From NCBI RefSeq assembly GCF_013409255.1, contig NZ_JACCAS010000001.1, positions 3,534,001 to 3,598,000 of the forward strand: DNA of 64,000 nt. Direction: 5' to 3'. Positions 35,317-46,892 of the stretch are shown here, in pieces. The position numbers were made by a program, and so were the translations under genes. This stretch comes from Paraburkholderia bryophila. Lineage in GTDB: Bacteria; Pseudomonadota; Gammaproteobacteria; Burkholderiales; Burkholderiaceae. The first letter of the stretch is position 1. Each line of letters opens with the position of its first letter. The notes under the pieces were generated by a model, which was not told the origin of the DNA, searched no databases, and saw only the letters and a program-made list of their open reading frames with translations.

Positions 35317-35511
35317 TCAATGACCCTTGACCACTTCGCCGTCACGCAGCTTGTAACGCGTGCTGCAATACGGGCAACGCGCTTCGCCGTGCGTGACGTC
35401 GATAAAGACGCGCGGATGCGCGCTCCAGCGCGGCATGGCCGGGTTCGGACAGTACGCCGGCAGGTCTTTCGCCGACAGTTCGACCAGCGGCATTTCCTTG
35501 ATTTCGCTCAT
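35317..35511 (-). CDS. Small zinc-finger (CHCC-type) protein
   Basis: This 64-residue protein shows the zf-CHCC pattern: PAYCPNP, then FIDVTHGEARCPYCSTRYKL, giving Cys-His-Cys-Cys ligands as in the mitochondrial NDUFS6 C-terminus. Bacterial homologues are short and found next to ilvE in Burkholderiales; their role is not established. It is downstream of ilvE on the same strand. The 287 bp between it and waaF hold no recognised feature. Confidence 0.9.
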   Translation of the reverse strand: MSEIKEMPLVELSAKDLPAYCPNPAMPRWSAHPRVFIDVTHGEARCPYCSTRYKLRDGEVVKGH

Positions 35512-35592
35512 GGGACGTTCTCGTTGTATGCAGGGTTCGTGCGTTGCGCCTCAACTCGCCAGCGAGAGCCGGCGGACTTGGCGCAGCGCGCG

Positions 35593-36516
35593 TTAAATCT
35601 TGGTGAGCCAGTGCGCGTACTTGTCGCTCTTGCCGTTCACGATATCGAAGAAGCCCGATTGCAGCTTCTCCGTGATCGGGCCGCGCGTGCCCGAGCCGAT
35701 CGTACGGTTGTCGAGTTCGCGGATCGGCGTGACTTCGGCGGCGGTGCCGGTGAAGAACGCTTCGTCGCAAGTGTAGACCTCGTCGCGCGTAATGCGCTTT
35801 TCGATCACCTCGATGCCCGCGTCGCGCGCCAGCGTGATGACGGTGTCGCGCGTGATGCCGTCGAGGCACGACGCCAGATCCGGCGTGTACAGCTTGCCGT
35901 TGTTGACGAGGAAGAAGTTCTCGCCCGAGCCTTCCGACACGTAGCCGTCCACGTCGAGCAGCAGCGCTTCGTCGTAGCCGTCGGTGATGGCTTCCTGGTT
36001 GGCGAGGATCGAGTTCACGTACCAGCCCGACGCCTTCGCGCGGACCATGGACACGTTCACGTGATGGCGCGTGAACGACGACGTCTTGACGCGAATGCCC
36101 TTGGCAATGCCGTCTTCGCCGAGGTAAGCGCCCCACGGCCACGCCGCGATCGCCACGTGGATCGTGTTGCCCTTGGCCGACACGCCGAGCTTTTCCGAAC
36201 CGACCCAGATGATCGGGCGCAGATAGCAGGATTCGAGCTTGTTTTCGCGGACCACTTCGCATTGCGCGGCGGCGAGCGTTTCGTGGTCGAACGGCACGTC
36301 CATCTGGAAGATCTTGGCCGAGTTCAACAGACGCTTGGTGTGTTCCTGCAGGCGGAAAATCGCCGTGCCGCCGTCCGCCGTCTTGTAGGCGCGGACGCCT
36401 TCAAAAACGCCCATGCCGTAATGCAGCGTGTGGGTAAGCACGTGGATCTTGGCGTCGCGCCAATCGATGAGCTTGCCATCCATCCAGATCTTGCCGTCGC
36501 GGTCGGCCATTGACAT
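35593..36516 (-). CDS. ilvE: Branched-chain amino-acid aminotransferase (class IV, PLP)
   Basis: This 307-residue protein starts at the ATG at 36516 (SMADRDGKIWMDGKLIDWRD). Fold-type IV markers: HTLHYGMGVFEGVRAY, the PLP-Lys region KASGWYVNSILANQEA, and EGSGENFFLV plus FTGTAAEVTPIRELDNR for phosphate and carboxylate binding. It catalyses the last step of Ile, Leu and Val synthesis and the first of their breakdown. The divergent azlCD pair, a branched-chain amino-acid exporter type, fits the same metabolic theme. Longer in-frame starts reach 36669 but read non-family sequence. Confidence 0.97.
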   Translation of the reverse strand: MSMADRDGKIWMDGKLIDWRDAKIHVLTHTLHYGMGVFEGVRAYKTADGGTAIFRLQEHTKRLLNSAKIFQMDVPFDHETLAAAQCEVVRENKLESCYLRPIIWVGSEKLGVSAKGNTIHVAIAAWPWGAYLGEDGIAKGIRVKTSSFTRHHVNVSMVRAKASGWYVNSILANQEAITDGYDEALLLDVDGYVSEGSGENFFLVNNGKLYTPDLASCLDGITRDTVITLARDAGIEVIEKRITRDEVYTCDEAFFTGTAAEVTPIRELDNRTIGSGTRGPITEKLQSGFFDIVNGKSDKYAHWLTKI

Positions 36517-36799
36517 ACGATTCTCCAGCGGGTGCGTTGTGAGTCCCCAAACCCGCCGCCTGGCGGCAGGCCCACGAGGGCGCAAGACAACCGGCGGTCG
36601 GCCCGGCGGTTTGTCGTGGGGTGGGGCGAAGAGCGTCATTTTAGCGTCTTTTGCACACGAAACGGGCATTCGGGCGCAGGTCGGACGCTATAATCCAGCG
36701 CACGCATAATTCATCTCCGGATGCGCCAGCGGGTGCTTGACGACCTGGCGCCGACTTCCCACCGCAGCGGCGTTCTTTGGCGCCCTCGTATCGCCTCTC

Positions 36800-37546
36800 A
36801 TGCTCGCTCGTCTGTCTGATACCGATCGCCGTGCCTTCCGTGAGGGCGCGCGCGATTATTCGCCGACGCTGATGGCGATTTTCTCGTGGGGTCTCGTCAC
36901 CGGCATTGCCATGAGCAAATCGGTGCTCACGCTGCCGCAGGCGCTCACCATGTCGCTGCTGTGCTACGCCGGTTCGTCGCAACTGGCGGTGCTGCCGCTG
37001 CTCGCCGCCAAACTGCCGATCTGGACCGTGCTGCTCACCGCGGCCATGGTCAACACGCGTTTCGTGATCTTCAGCGTCGGCCTCGCGCCGCACTTCTCCT
37101 ATCTGCCAATGTGGCGCCGCATCGTGCTCGGCTACTTCAACGGCGACGTGATCTATCTGCTGTTCCAGAAGAAGAGCTTCCCAGCCGGCTACCTGCCGGG
37201 CAAGGAGGCGTACTACTGGGGCATGGCGCTGTGCAGCTGGTTGTCGTGGCAGGTCTCGTCGATCGCGGGGATTCTGCTGGCGAGCCTGATTCCGGACAAC
37301 TGGGGGCTCGCGCTGGCGGGCACACTCGCGTTGCTGCCGATCATGGTGTCGGCGATCGCGAGCCGCTCCACGCTGGTGGCGGTCAGCATTGCCGGCGTGG
37401 TGTCGCTGCTCGCATTCGACCTTCCTTACCGGCTCGCGTTGCCGCTGGCGGTGATCGCGGCAATCGTGGCCGGCAGCGCCGCCGACCTGATGGTCGAGCG
37501 CGCCGACTTGCGCCGCATCCGCAGCAGCGCCGGAGATTCCCGATGA
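36800..37546 (+). CDS. azlC: AzlC-family branched-chain amino-acid exporter, large subunit
   Basis: This 248-residue membrane protein has AzlC/YgaZ features: FREGARDYSPTLMAIFSWGLVTG, SLLCYAGSSQLAVLPLL, and MVNTRFVIFSVGLAPHF. It pairs with the small AzlD subunit, whose start overlaps its stop (ATGA). It is predicted to export branched-chain or related amino acids. The start at 36800 follows family alignment; an upstream ATG at 36737 would add 21 residues. Its neighbour ilvE is divergent. Confidence 0.92.
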   Translation: MLARLSDTDRRAFREGARDYSPTLMAIFSWGLVTGIAMSKSVLTLPQALTMSLLCYAGSSQLAVLPLLAAKLPIWTVLLTAAMVNTRFVIFSVGLAPHFSYLPMWRRIVLGYFNGDVIYLLFQKKSFPAGYLPGKEAYYWGMALCSWLSWQVSSIAGILLASLIPDNWGLALAGTLALLPIMVSAIASRSTLVAVSIAGVVSLLAFDLPYRLALPLAVIAAIVAGSAADLMVERADLRRIRSSAGDSR

Positions 37547-37866
37547 CCTCCACCCAGATCTGGCTCGCCATCTTCGGCATGACCTTCGTCACCGCGGTGA
37601 CACGCGCCATGTTTCTAATCGGCGGCGAGCGCACGGTGTTGCCGCCGCGCGTGCAGAAGATGCTGCGCTACGCGCCGGCCGCGGCGCTCGCGGCGGTGGT
37701 GTTGCCCGACGTGCTGGCGACGCCCGACGGTCTGTCGTTCGCGCCCTCCAACCACGAGTTCTACGCGACGCTGGCGGGTCTCGGCTGGTTTTTATGGCGG
37801 CGCAGCATGCTCGGCACGATTGTCGTCGGCATGCTTGTGTTCACGTTGTTACGCCTCGTGCTGTAG
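37543..37866 (+). CDS. azlD: AzlD-family exporter small subunit
   Basis: This 107-residue protein has about three to four membrane helices and the family pattern TRAMFLIGGERTVLPPRVQKMLRYAPAAALAAVVLPD. It overlaps azlC by 4 bp, implying coupled translation. The 285 bp between it and pgk contain only the presumed pgk promoter region (AGTTAAAATGC near 37974-37984). Confidence 0.93.
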   Translation: MTSTQIWLAIFGMTFVTAVTRAMFLIGGERTVLPPRVQKMLRYAPAAALAAVVLPDVLATPDGLSFAPSNHEFYATLAGLGWFLWRRSMLGTIVVGMLVFTLLRLVL

Positions 37867-38151
37867 CGGGCGGCCAGAAAAATGCTGCATTGCCGCATTC
37901 AACGGGCATTCAGCGCGCATTCTCCAAATACGGGACATTCGCCCGCTTGCGGGTCAGGAGGCAGTGTGGATCAGTTAAAATGCTTGTTTCCGGGATAAGC
38001 GCGCGGGTGCACGGCGCGCGAGCCGCGGCTTTGCCGCCGGCGCCCGATTCCGTGGAGCCGCAGCCGTGCCTTAGCGCTGGAGTTCGCCGCGCTGGGAAAC
38101 GATAGCGCGCCGTCCGCCACCGCCTTCTTCTCAACTCGCACACAAACGCCC

Positions 38152-39345
38152 ATGAACAAGGTATTGCGTCTCTCTGATCTGAACGCCGAAGGCAAGCTTT
38201 CCGGCAAACGCGTGTTCATCCGCGCCGATCTGAACGTGCCGCAGGACGATCAAGGCAACATCACCGAAGACACGCGCATCCGCGCCTCCGTGCCGGCCAT
38301 CAAGGCCGCGCTCGACGCCGGCGCCGCCGTGATGGTCACGTCGCACCTGGGCCGCCCGACCGAGGGCGCTTTCAAGCCGGAAGACTCGCTCGCGCCGGTC
38401 GCCAAGCGTCTGGCCGACCTGCTCGGCCGCGATGTGCCGCTGGTCGCCAACTGGGTCGAAAACGGCGTGAACGTCGCGCCGGGCTCGGTCGTGCTGCTGG
38501 AAAACTGCCGCGTCAACAAGGGCGAAAAGAAAGATTCCGACGAGCTCGCGCAGAAAATGGCGAAGCTCTGCGACATCTACGTGAACGACGCGTTCGGCAC
38601 CGCGCACCGCGCGGAAGCGACCACCCACGGTATCGCCAAATACGCGCCCATCGCGTGCGCCGGCCCGCTGCTGGCAGCTGAGCTCGAAGCGCTCGGCAAG
38701 GCGCTCGGCGCGCCGAAGCGTCCGTTGGTGGCGATCGTCGCCGGTTCGAAGGTGTCGACCAAGCTGACCATTCTGAAATCGCTCGCCGACAAGGTCGATC
38801 AACTGATCGTCGGCGGCGGTATCGCCAATACGTTCATGCTGGCCGCCGGCTTGAAGATCGGCAAGTCGCTCGCCGAACCCGATCTGCTGGACGAAGCCAA
38901 AGTCATTATCGAAGCCGCCAAGGCCCGCGGCGCCTCGGTGCCGATCCCGATGGACGTGGTCACGGCCAAAGAGTTTTCGCCGACCGCCAAGGCCGAAGTG
39001 AAAGCCGTCGCCGACGTGCAAGACGACGACCTGATCCTCGACATTGGACCGGAAACCGCCAAGGTGCTCGCCTTGCAACTGGAAAAAGCCGACACGATCG
39101 TGTGGAACGGCCCGGTCGGCGTGTTCGAATTCGATCAGTTCGGCAACGGCACGAAAACGCTGGCGGACGCTATCGCCAAGTCGTCGGCGTTCTCGATCGC
39201 AGGCGGCGGCGACACGCTCGCGGCGATCGCCAAGTACGGCATCCAGGACAAGATCAGCTATATCTCGACCGGCGGCGGCGCCTTCCTCGAGTTCCTCGAG
39301 GGCAAGAAACTGCCCGCTGTCGAAGTTCTGGAATCGCGGGCTTAA
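38152..39345 (+). CDS. pgk: Phosphoglycerate kinase
   Basis: This 397-residue protein is of the canonical length. The substrate-binding N-domain contains [11 protein letters not shown] and [10 protein letters not shown]. The nucleotide-binding C-domain has [20 protein letters not shown] and [13 protein letters not shown], and the end is [16 protein letters not shown]. It interconverts 1,3-bisphosphoglycerate and 3-phosphoglycerate with ATP formation. First of a glycolysis cluster with pyk and fba on the same strand. Confidence 0.99.
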   Translation: MNKVLRLSDLNAEGKLSGKRVFIRADLNVPQDDQGNITEDTRIRASVPAIKAALDAGAAVMVTSHLGRPTEGAFKPEDSLAPVAKRLADLLGRDVPLVANWVENGVNVAPGSVVLLENCRVNKGEKKDSDELAQKMAKLCDIYVNDAFGTAHRAEATTHGIAKYAPIACAGPLLAAELEALGKALGAPKRPLVAIVAGSKVSTKLTILKSLADKVDQLIVGGGIANTFMLAAGLKIGKSLAEPDLLDEAKVIIEAAKARGASVPIPMDVVTAKEFSPTAKAEVKAVADVQDDDLILDIGPETAKVLALQLEKADTIVWNGPVGVFEFDQFGNGTKTLADAIAKSSAFSIAGGGDTLAAIAKYGIQDKISYISTGGGAFLEFLEGKKLPAVEVLESRA

Positions 39346-39793
39346 CGTGACGGCGCGCTCCCCCATGACAAAGTCTGCAAAAACGCGTGGCGCCAAGGCG
39401 CCGCGCAACACCGAAGCAGCACAGGCAGGGGAGCGTGCAGCGCGCTCCGCGGCCACCCAGGCTGCGGCGGACCCGACCGCGGTGAACACCGCGGAAACGC
39501 CGCAACCCGAAGAATCCGGCTCGCCCCTCGCGCACGCGGAGTTGACCACTACCGGCGAAGCAGCGGACTTGTCCACCGGACAAGCCGCGCAATCGCAGGC
39601 AGAACTCCTGGACGACGAGGTCGCGCTCGCCGAACCGCCAGCACGCCCCGTGCTGGTGTCGAACACCGCTTCACCCCATAAAGCGACGCTGGTTTCAACC
39701 GGCGCGCAGCCCCCGGCAGCATCTTTCGGTGCGCAGCCTCCGCATCCGACTCGCAGCGCTATTCCCAGCGATCTCACCCAGACGAGGAGACTC
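39346..39793 (+). other. 448-bp pgk-pyk spacer, open in the pyk frame
   Basis: No stop codon interrupts the pyk frame from inside pgk to the pyk start. The translation from an ATG at 39365 would be Ala/Glu/Pro-rich and disordered (TKSAKTRGAKAPRNTEAAQA). There is no ribosome-binding site at 39365, whereas GAGGAGA precedes the pyk ATG at 39794. Treated as a spacer, with possible alternative translation. Confidence 0.55.
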
Positions 39794-41230
39794 ATGCATC
39801 GCGCCACCAAGATTGTCGCCACCATCGGACCGGCTTCCAACACGCCGGAAATCCTGCTGCAAATGATTCAGGCAGGACTGGACGTGGTGCGGCTCAATTT
39901 CTCGCACGGCACCGCCGACGACCACCGCCAGCGCGCCGAATTCGTGCGCGAGGCGGCCCGCCAGGCCGGCCGTGAAGTCGCCATCATGGCTGACCTGCAA
40001 GGCCCGAAGATTCGGGTCGGTAAGTTTGAAAACGGCAAGATCATGCTGGTCGCCGGCGAGCCGTTTATCCTCGACGCCGAATGCGAACTCGGCAACGAGC
40101 AGCGCGCCGGTCTCGACTACAAAGACCTGCCGCGCGACCTGAAACCGGGCGACGTGCTGTTGCTCAACGACGGCCTGATCGTGCTGGACGTCGCGCGTGT
40201 GATCGGCAGCGAGATCCATACGATCGTCAAGATCGGCGGCGAGCTGTCGAACAACAAGGGCATCAACCGCCAGGGCGGCGGCCTGTCGGCGCCCGCGCTG
40301 ACCGCGAAAGACATGGAAGACATCCGCACGGCCATGTCGCTCGGCGTCGACTATGTCGCGGTCTCGTTCCCGAAGAACGCCACCGACATGGAAATGGCTC
40401 GCCAACTGGCGAACATCGCCGGTGCGCCGTACGGCATCAAGCCGAAGATGATCGCCAAGATCGAGCGCGCGGAAGCGATTCCGGCGCTGCAAGGCATTCT
40501 CGACGCGTCGGACGGCATCATGGTCGCGCGTGGCGATCTGGCCGTGGAAGTGGGCAATGCCGCAGTCCCGGCGCTGCAAAAGCGCATGATCCGGATGGCG
40601 CGTGAATCGAACAAGTTCGTGATCACCGCGACCCAGATGATGGAGTCGATGATCTACGCACCGGTGCCGACCCGCGCTGAAGTGTCGGACGTCGCCAACG
40701 CGGTGCTGGACGGCACCGACGCGGTGATGCTGTCGGCGGAATCCGCGGCCGGCAAGTACCCGGTGCAGACCATCGAAACGATGGCGGCGATCTGTGTCGA
40801 AGCCGAGAAGTCGGAGCAGTCGGAACTGGACAAGGATTTCCTCGACCGCACGTTCACCCGCATCGACCAGTCGATCGCGATGGGCGCGCTCTTCACCGCC
40901 TACCACCTGGGCGCGAAGGCGATCGTGGCGCTGACCGAATCCGGTTCCACCGCGCTGTGGATGTCGCGTCACTGGACCCACGTGCCGATCTTCGCGCTCA
41001 CGCCGCGGGTCGGCAGCGAACGCGCCATGGCGCTGTACCGCAACGTGACCTCGCTGCATCTGGACACCAACACCGACCGCGACACCGCGTTGCAACAGGC
41101 GCTGGAAACCGTGGTGAGCAAGGGTTACGCGTCGCGTGGCGACATGGTGGTGCTGACCGTCGGCGAGCCGATGGGTCAGGCCGGCGGCACGAATACGTTG
41201 AAAATCGTGCGAGTCGGCGAGCCGTATTGA
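39794..41230 (+). CDS. pyk: Pyruvate kinase
   Basis: This 478-residue protein is the usual length when started at the ATG at 39794 (HRATKIVATIGPASNTPE), with AGGAGA seven bases upstream. Key segments: RLNFSHGT, DLQGPKIRVG, the Lys/Glu/Asp active site in MIAKIERAEA and GIMVARGDLAVEVG, and TRAEVSDVANAVLDGTDAVMLS. It makes pyruvate and ATP from phosphoenolpyruvate. It is placed between pgk and fba. Confidence 0.97.
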   Translation: MHRATKIVATIGPASNTPEILLQMIQAGLDVVRLNFSHGTADDHRQRAEFVREAARQAGREVAIMADLQGPKIRVGKFENGKIMLVAGEPFILDAECELGNEQRAGLDYKDLPRDLKPGDVLLLNDGLIVLDVARVIGSEIHTIVKIGGELSNNKGINRQGGGLSAPALTAKDMEDIRTAMSLGVDYVAVSFPKNATDMEMARQLANIAGAPYGIKPKMIAKIERAEAIPALQGILDASDGIMVARGDLAVEVGNAAVPALQKRMIRMARESNKFVITATQMMESMIYAPVPTRAEVSDVANAVLDGTDAVMLSAESAAGKYPVQTIETMAAICVEAEKSEQSELDKDFLDRTFTRIDQSIAMGALFTAYHLGAKAIVALTESGSTALWMSRHWTHVPIFALTPRVGSERAMALYRNVTSLHLDTNTDRDTALQQALETVVSKGYASRGDMVVLTVGEPMGQAGGTNTLKIVRVGEPY

Positions 41231-41523
41231 TTTGATTTGGCAGCCACTGTCCGGCATGGGACGAGAGCCGGCGCCGTAGGCGCTCACTCTCGTCGACAGC
41301 AGGCAGACTGCCCGATCGGCACGGAGAGGATTTAAGCGAAGCAGCTGCATGCCCCGCGAGAGGCGGCGCACTCGCTCCAATCGCGCATGGCGGCGTCCAG
41401 GAACGCCCGGCGCTTTAGGGCAGGTGTGGACAGGTGTACAGCGGGTATGCGGTTTGCTTCGCGATAAAATCGCCCAAAAGATGCCGACGGCACAAGAATT
41501 CGTTTCAATCTAAGGAGTTAAGC

Positions 41524-42588
41524 ATGCCTCTCGTATCAATGCGTCAACTGCTCGACCATGCCGCCGAAAACGGCTATGGCTTGCCGGCATTCAACGTGAA
41601 CAATCTGGAGCAGGTGCAGGCGATCATGATGGCGGCCGACAAGGTCAACGCGCCGGTCATCATGCAGGCTTCCGCCGGTGCGCGTAAGTACGCGGGCGAG
41701 CCGTTTCTGCGCCATCTGATCGAAGCCGCGGTCGAGTCGTATCCGCACATTCCGGTCGTGATGCACCAGGACCACGGCCAGTCGCCGGCGGTCTGCATGG
41801 CCGCGATCCGCAGCGGTTTCACCAGCGTGATGATGGACGGCTCGCTCGAAGCCGACGGCAAGACCGTCGCCTCGTACGAGTACAACGTCGAAGTGTCGCG
41901 CCGCGTAGTAGACGCCGCGCACTCGATCGGTATCACGGTGGAAGCGGAACTGGGCGTGCTCGGTTCGCTGGAAACCATGAAGGGCGACAAGGAAGACGGT
42001 CACGGCGCTGACGGCCTGATGACTCGCGAGCAACTGCTGACCGATCCGGAGCAGGCCGCCGACTTCGTCAAGCTGACGCAATGCGACGCTTTGGCGATCG
42101 CGATCGGTACGTCGCACGGCGCGTACAAGTTCAGCAAGAAGCCCACGGGCGACATTCTGTCGATCCAGCGCATCAAGGAAATCCACCAGCGCATTCCGAA
42201 CACCCATCTGGTGATGCACGGTTCGTCGTCGGTGCCGCAGGAACTGCTCGCGGAAATCCGCGAATTCGGCGGCGACATGAAGGAAACCTACGGCGTGCCG
42301 GTCGAAGAAATTCAGGAAGGCATCAAGAACGGCGTGCGCAAGATCAACATCGACACCGATCTGCGTCTGGCGATCACCGGCGCGATCCGCCGCTACATGG
42401 CGACCAACCCGGGCAAGTTCGATCCGCGCGATTACCTGAAGCCGGCGCGCGACGCCGCCATGAAGGTCTGTATCGAGCGTTACACGCAATTCGGCTGCGA
42501 AGGCCAGGCGGGCAAGATCAAGCCGGTTTCGCTTGATAAAATCGCGGAGAAGTACAAATCGGGCGAGTTCGCGCAAGTCGTGCGCTAA
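41524..42588 (+). CDS. fbaA: Fructose-bisphosphate aldolase, class II
   Basis: This 354-residue protein starts at the ATG at 41524, with TAAGGAG just upstream. Zinc-site and substrate motifs: [44 protein letters not shown] and [11 protein letters not shown]. It cleaves fructose-1,6-bisphosphate to the triose phosphates, or the reverse in gluconeogenesis or the Calvin cycle. The 293-bp spacer to pyk ends with a GATAAAAT -10-like element near 41462-41469. Confidence 0.97.
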   Translation: MPLVSMRQLLDHAAENGYGLPAFNVNNLEQVQAIMMAADKVNAPVIMQASAGARKYAGEPFLRHLIEAAVESYPHIPVVMHQDHGQSPAVCMAAIRSGFTSVMMDGSLEADGKTVASYEYNVEVSRRVVDAAHSIGITVEAELGVLGSLETMKGDKEDGHGADGLMTREQLLTDPEQAADFVKLTQCDALAIAIGTSHGAYKFSKKPTGDILSIQRIKEIHQRIPNTHLVMHGSSSVPQELLAEIREFGGDMKETYGVPVEEIQEGIKNGVRKINIDTDLRLAITGAIRRYMATNPGKFDPRDYLKPARDAAMKVCIERYTQFGCEGQAGKIKPVSLDKIAEKYKSGEFAQVVR

Positions 42589-42670
42589 GCCCGTTAAGTC
42601 CGCTAAGCTGATATCTGGCCCGACGCCCAGGCTTTATGCCTGGCCATCCGGCCAGGTTGTGGTTAGACCG

Positions 42671-42709
42671 CCGTTCCCGCATCATCCGGGGAACGGCCTT
42701 TCCCTTTTG
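42671..42709 (+). terminator. Probable terminator after fba
   Basis: A CCGTTCCC/GGGAACGG 8-bp stem with a 10-nt loop, followed by an imperfect T-rich tract (TTTCCCTTTT), between fbaA and purC. Confidence 0.65.
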
Positions 42710-42751
42710 TTCCGGTCACACTTTTTGCCCCACTTTTAGCGAACCACGACG

Positions 42752-43642
42752 ATGTCTACCCTCTACGAATCCACGCTCCGCTCGCTGCCGTTGCTCGGCC
42801 GCGGTAAAGTCCGCGACAACTATGCGGTGGGCAACGACCAGTTGCTGATCGTCACGACCGACCGTCTGTCGGCGTTTGACGTCATCATGGGCGAGCCGAT
42901 TCCGAATAAGGGACGCGTGCTCAACGAAATGGCGAACTTCTGGTTCGACAAACTCGCGCATGTAGTGCCGAATCACCTGACGGGCGTGGCGCCCGAATCC
43001 GTGGTGGCGGCTGACGAAGTCGAGCAGGTGAAGGGCCGTGCCGTGGTGGTGAAGCGCCTCGAGCCGATCCTCGTCGAAGCCGTGGTGCGCGGCTATCTGG
43101 CCGGCAGCGGCTGGAAAGACTACCAGGCCACCGGTTCGGTATGCGGCGTGGAACTGCCGGCGGGTCTGCAAAACGCGCAGAAGCTGCCCGAGCCGATCTT
43201 CACGCCGGCCGCCAAGGCCGAAATGGGTCATCACGACGAAAACATCACGTACAACGAGATGGAGCGTCGCATCGGCACCGAACTGTCGGCCACGATCCGC
43301 GACATCTCGATCAAGCTGTACAAGGAAGCGGCGGATTACGCGGCGACCCGCGGCATCATCATCGCGGACACCAAGTTCGAGTTCGGTCTGGACAACCATG
43401 GCAAGCTGTATCTGATGGACGAAGCGTTGACCGCGGATTCGTCGCGCTTCTGGCCGGCGGATCAGTATCAGGTCGGCACGAACCCGCCGTCGTTCGACAA
43501 GCAGTTCGTGCGCGACTGGCTCGAAACGCAAACGTGGAAGAAAGAACCGCCGGCGCCGAAGCTGCCGGACGAAGTGGTCACGAAGACGGGCGAAAAGTAT
43601 CAGGAAGCGCTCGAACGCCTGACTGGCCAGAAGCTCGCCTGA
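42752..43642 (+). CDS. purC: Phosphoribosylaminoimidazole-succinocarboxamide synthase (SAICAR synthetase)
   Basis: This 296-residue protein is of the longer PurC type. Motifs: [30 protein letters not shown] at the ATP site, [20 protein letters not shown] for substrate binding and [21 protein letters not shown] near the C-terminus. It ligates aspartate to CAIR in purine synthesis. It is followed by purE and purK in the same direction, a purine sub-operon. Confidence 0.98.
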   Translation: MSTLYESTLRSLPLLGRGKVRDNYAVGNDQLLIVTTDRLSAFDVIMGEPIPNKGRVLNEMANFWFDKLAHVVPNHLTGVAPESVVAADEVEQVKGRAVVVKRLEPILVEAVVRGYLAGSGWKDYQATGSVCGVELPAGLQNAQKLPEPIFTPAAKAEMGHHDENITYNEMERRIGTELSATIRDISIKLYKEAADYAATRGIIIADTKFEFGLDNHGKLYLMDEALTADSSRFWPADQYQVGTNPPSFDKQFVRDWLETQTWKKEPPAPKLPDEVVTKTGEKYQEALERLTGQKLA

Positions 43643-43681
43643 TTACGGTTTGCACGGATCGAGACACAAGGAAGCCGTAAC

Positions 43682-44200
43682 ATGAGTGAAGCTCAAACCG
43701 CCCATACGCATGGCGCGCCGGTTGTCGGCGTGCTGATGGGCTCCAGTTCCGACTGGGAAGTGATGAAAAACGCCGTGGCGATTCTGCAGGAATTCGGCGT
43801 GCCGTACGAAGCGAAGGTGGTGTCCGCGCACCGCATGCCCGACGAAATGTTCGCCTATGCTGAAAGCGCGCGCGAGCGCGGGATCCGCGCGATCATCGCG
43901 GGCGCGGGCGGCGCGGCGCATCTGCCGGGCATGCTGGCGGCCAAGACCACGGTGCCGGTGCTCGGCGTGCCGGTGGCGAGCAAGTACCTGAAGGGCGTCG
44001 ATTCGCTGCATTCGATCGTGCAGATGCCCAAGGGCGTGCCGGTCGCCACGTTCGCAATCGGCGAAGCGGGCGCGGCGAATGCGGCGCTGTTCGCGGTGTC
44101 GATTCTGAGCGGCACGAGCGCCGAGTACGCAGAGAAACTGGCGGCGTTCCGCGTACGCCAGAATGAAGCGGCTCATGCGATGGTATTGCCGGCGCTGTAA
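43682..44200 (+). CDS. purE: N5-carboxyaminoimidazole ribonucleotide mutase
   Basis: This 172-residue protein has PurE signatures: [32 protein letters not shown] and [19 protein letters not shown], then [19 protein letters not shown]. It converts N5-CAIR to CAIR, the step after PurK. It lies 39 bp downstream of purC and 208 bp upstream of purK. Confidence 0.98.
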   Translation: MSEAQTAHTHGAPVVGVLMGSSSDWEVMKNAVAILQEFGVPYEAKVVSAHRMPDEMFAYAESARERGIRAIIAGAGGAAHLPGMLAAKTTVPVLGVPVASKYLKGVDSLHSIVQMPKGVPVATFAIGEAGAANAALFAVSILSGTSAEYAEKLAAFRVRQNEAAHAMVLPAL

Positions 44201-44232
44201 GCGCCGAGATTGACCTTATAAAGACGTCCCCT

Positions 44233-45605
<1,373 letters not shown>

Positions 45606-45615
45606 CGCGCGCGCC

Positions 45616-46671
45616 ATGCCGGATCAACCGAAACCCGCTGAAGCCGAAGGCGCCGCGAGCGTCTTGCCCGTGAGCGCCGCGCAGATCGAGCACGCGGCCG
45701 CGTTGCTCGACGCGGGCGGGCTGGTCGCGTTTCCCACGGAGACGGTGTATGGCCTCGGCGGCGACGCCGAGAGTCCGGACGCGGTCGCCCGCATTTACGC
45801 GGCGAAGGGCCGGCCGGCGAATCATCCGGTGATCGTGCATCTCGCACCGAATGGCGATCCGAACTACTGGGTCGAGCATTTACCGGCCGACGCGCAACGT
45901 CTGATCGACGCGTTCTGGCCGGGCCCGCTCACACTGATCCTGAAGCGCGCCGCGCATATCGATCCAGCCGTCAGCGGCGGCCAGGATTCGGTGGGCTTGC
46001 GTTGCCCGTCGCACCCGGTGGCGCAAGCGTTGTTGCAAGCGTTCAGCGCATTGCGCGGCGGACATGGCGGCGTGGCCGCACCGTCGGCGAACCGCTTTGG
46101 GCATGTCAGCCCGACCACCGCGCAGCATGTGCGCGACGAGTTCGGCGGGGCGATTCATGTGCTGGACGGCGGCGCGTCGGACGTCGGCATCGAATCGACG
46201 ATTGTCGATCTGTCGCGCGGATTCCCAGCGCTGTTGAGACCGGGCCGCGTCACCCCGCAAGATATCGCCGACGTGCTCGGCGAAGCGCCGCGTCTGCCGG
46301 ATGGATCGGACGCCACCGCGCCGCGCGCTTCGGGCACGTTGAAGGCGCATTACGCACCGCGCACGCCGCTGGCGCTATTGCCGTTCGGCGCGCTCGAGCC
46401 TCTGCTCGCTGCACGCGACGCGGGCGAGCGGGTCGCGCTGGTAGCGCGGGCATCGCGAGCGGGCCATTGGGCGGATGCCGAAGGCGTGCATTTCATCGCC
46501 GCGCCGGAAGATCCGCATCTCTATGCGCGCGAGTTGTATGGCTTGCTCAGAGCGCTGGATCGCGCGAACGTCACGCGTATTCTGATCGAGAAGCTGCCCG
46601 ACACGATTGAATGGATCGCTGTCAATGACCGGTTAGGAAGAGCCGCCGCGGCATTCGAAGCGCAGGGGTAA
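45616..46671 (+). CDS. L-threonylcarbamoyladenylate synthase (Sua5/YciO/YrdC)
   Basis: This 351-residue, two-domain Sua5-type protein has an N-terminal YrdC domain (residues about 15-205) with GLVAFPTETVYGLGG, GRPANHPVIVHL, FWPGPLTLILKR, GLRCPSHPVA and APSANRFGHVSPTTA. A C-terminal Sua5 domain follows (LKAHYAPRTPLALLP). It makes threonylcarbamoyl-AMP from Thr, bicarbonate and ATP for t6A37 tRNA modification. It is likely co-transcribed with purK and ends at the bidirectional terminator 46816-46850. Confidence 0.95.
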   Translation: MPDQPKPAEAEGAASVLPVSAAQIEHAAALLDAGGLVAFPTETVYGLGGDAESPDAVARIYAAKGRPANHPVIVHLAPNGDPNYWVEHLPADAQRLIDAFWPGPLTLILKRAAHIDPAVSGGQDSVGLRCPSHPVAQALLQAFSALRGGHGGVAAPSANRFGHVSPTTAQHVRDEFGGAIHVLDGGASDVGIESTIVDLSRGFPALLRPGRVTPQDIADVLGEAPRLPDGSDATAPRASGTLKAHYAPRTPLALLPFGALEPLLAARDAGERVALVARASRAGHWADAEGVHFIAAPEDPHLYARELYGLLRALDRANVTRILIEKLPDTIEWIAVNDRLGRAAAAFEAQG

Positions 46672-46815
46672 GCGGCGGGTTTGATGCAAGCGGCTGCTTG
46701 CTCAGTGCCGAATAGCGCAGGGCTTGCACGGCGCACGAATCGCACGGCGAACACAAGCATGCACACACAAGCATGCTTTTCCACCCAGCCCAGCCCGCCA
46801 ACCCAAGCACCAACA

Positions 46816-46850
46816 AAAACGCCCGGCTTGATCGCCAAGCCGGGCGTTTT
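46816..46850. terminator. Bidirectional terminator between sua5-type gene and GDSL gene
   Basis: A 14-bp perfect inverted repeat (AAAACGCCCGGCTT with AAGCCGGGCGTTTT) and a 7-nt loop lie between two convergent genes. The A run on one side and the T run on the other serve both directions. Confidence 0.9.
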
Positions 46851-46892
46851 CACATCTGCATCCATCATCGCCGCTACACGGCGACCGTCAAC

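Noticed and set aside
39365..39793. Independent gene between pgk and pyk
   Set aside because: No ribosome-binding site, low-complexity translation and no family; best regarded as spacer open by composition.
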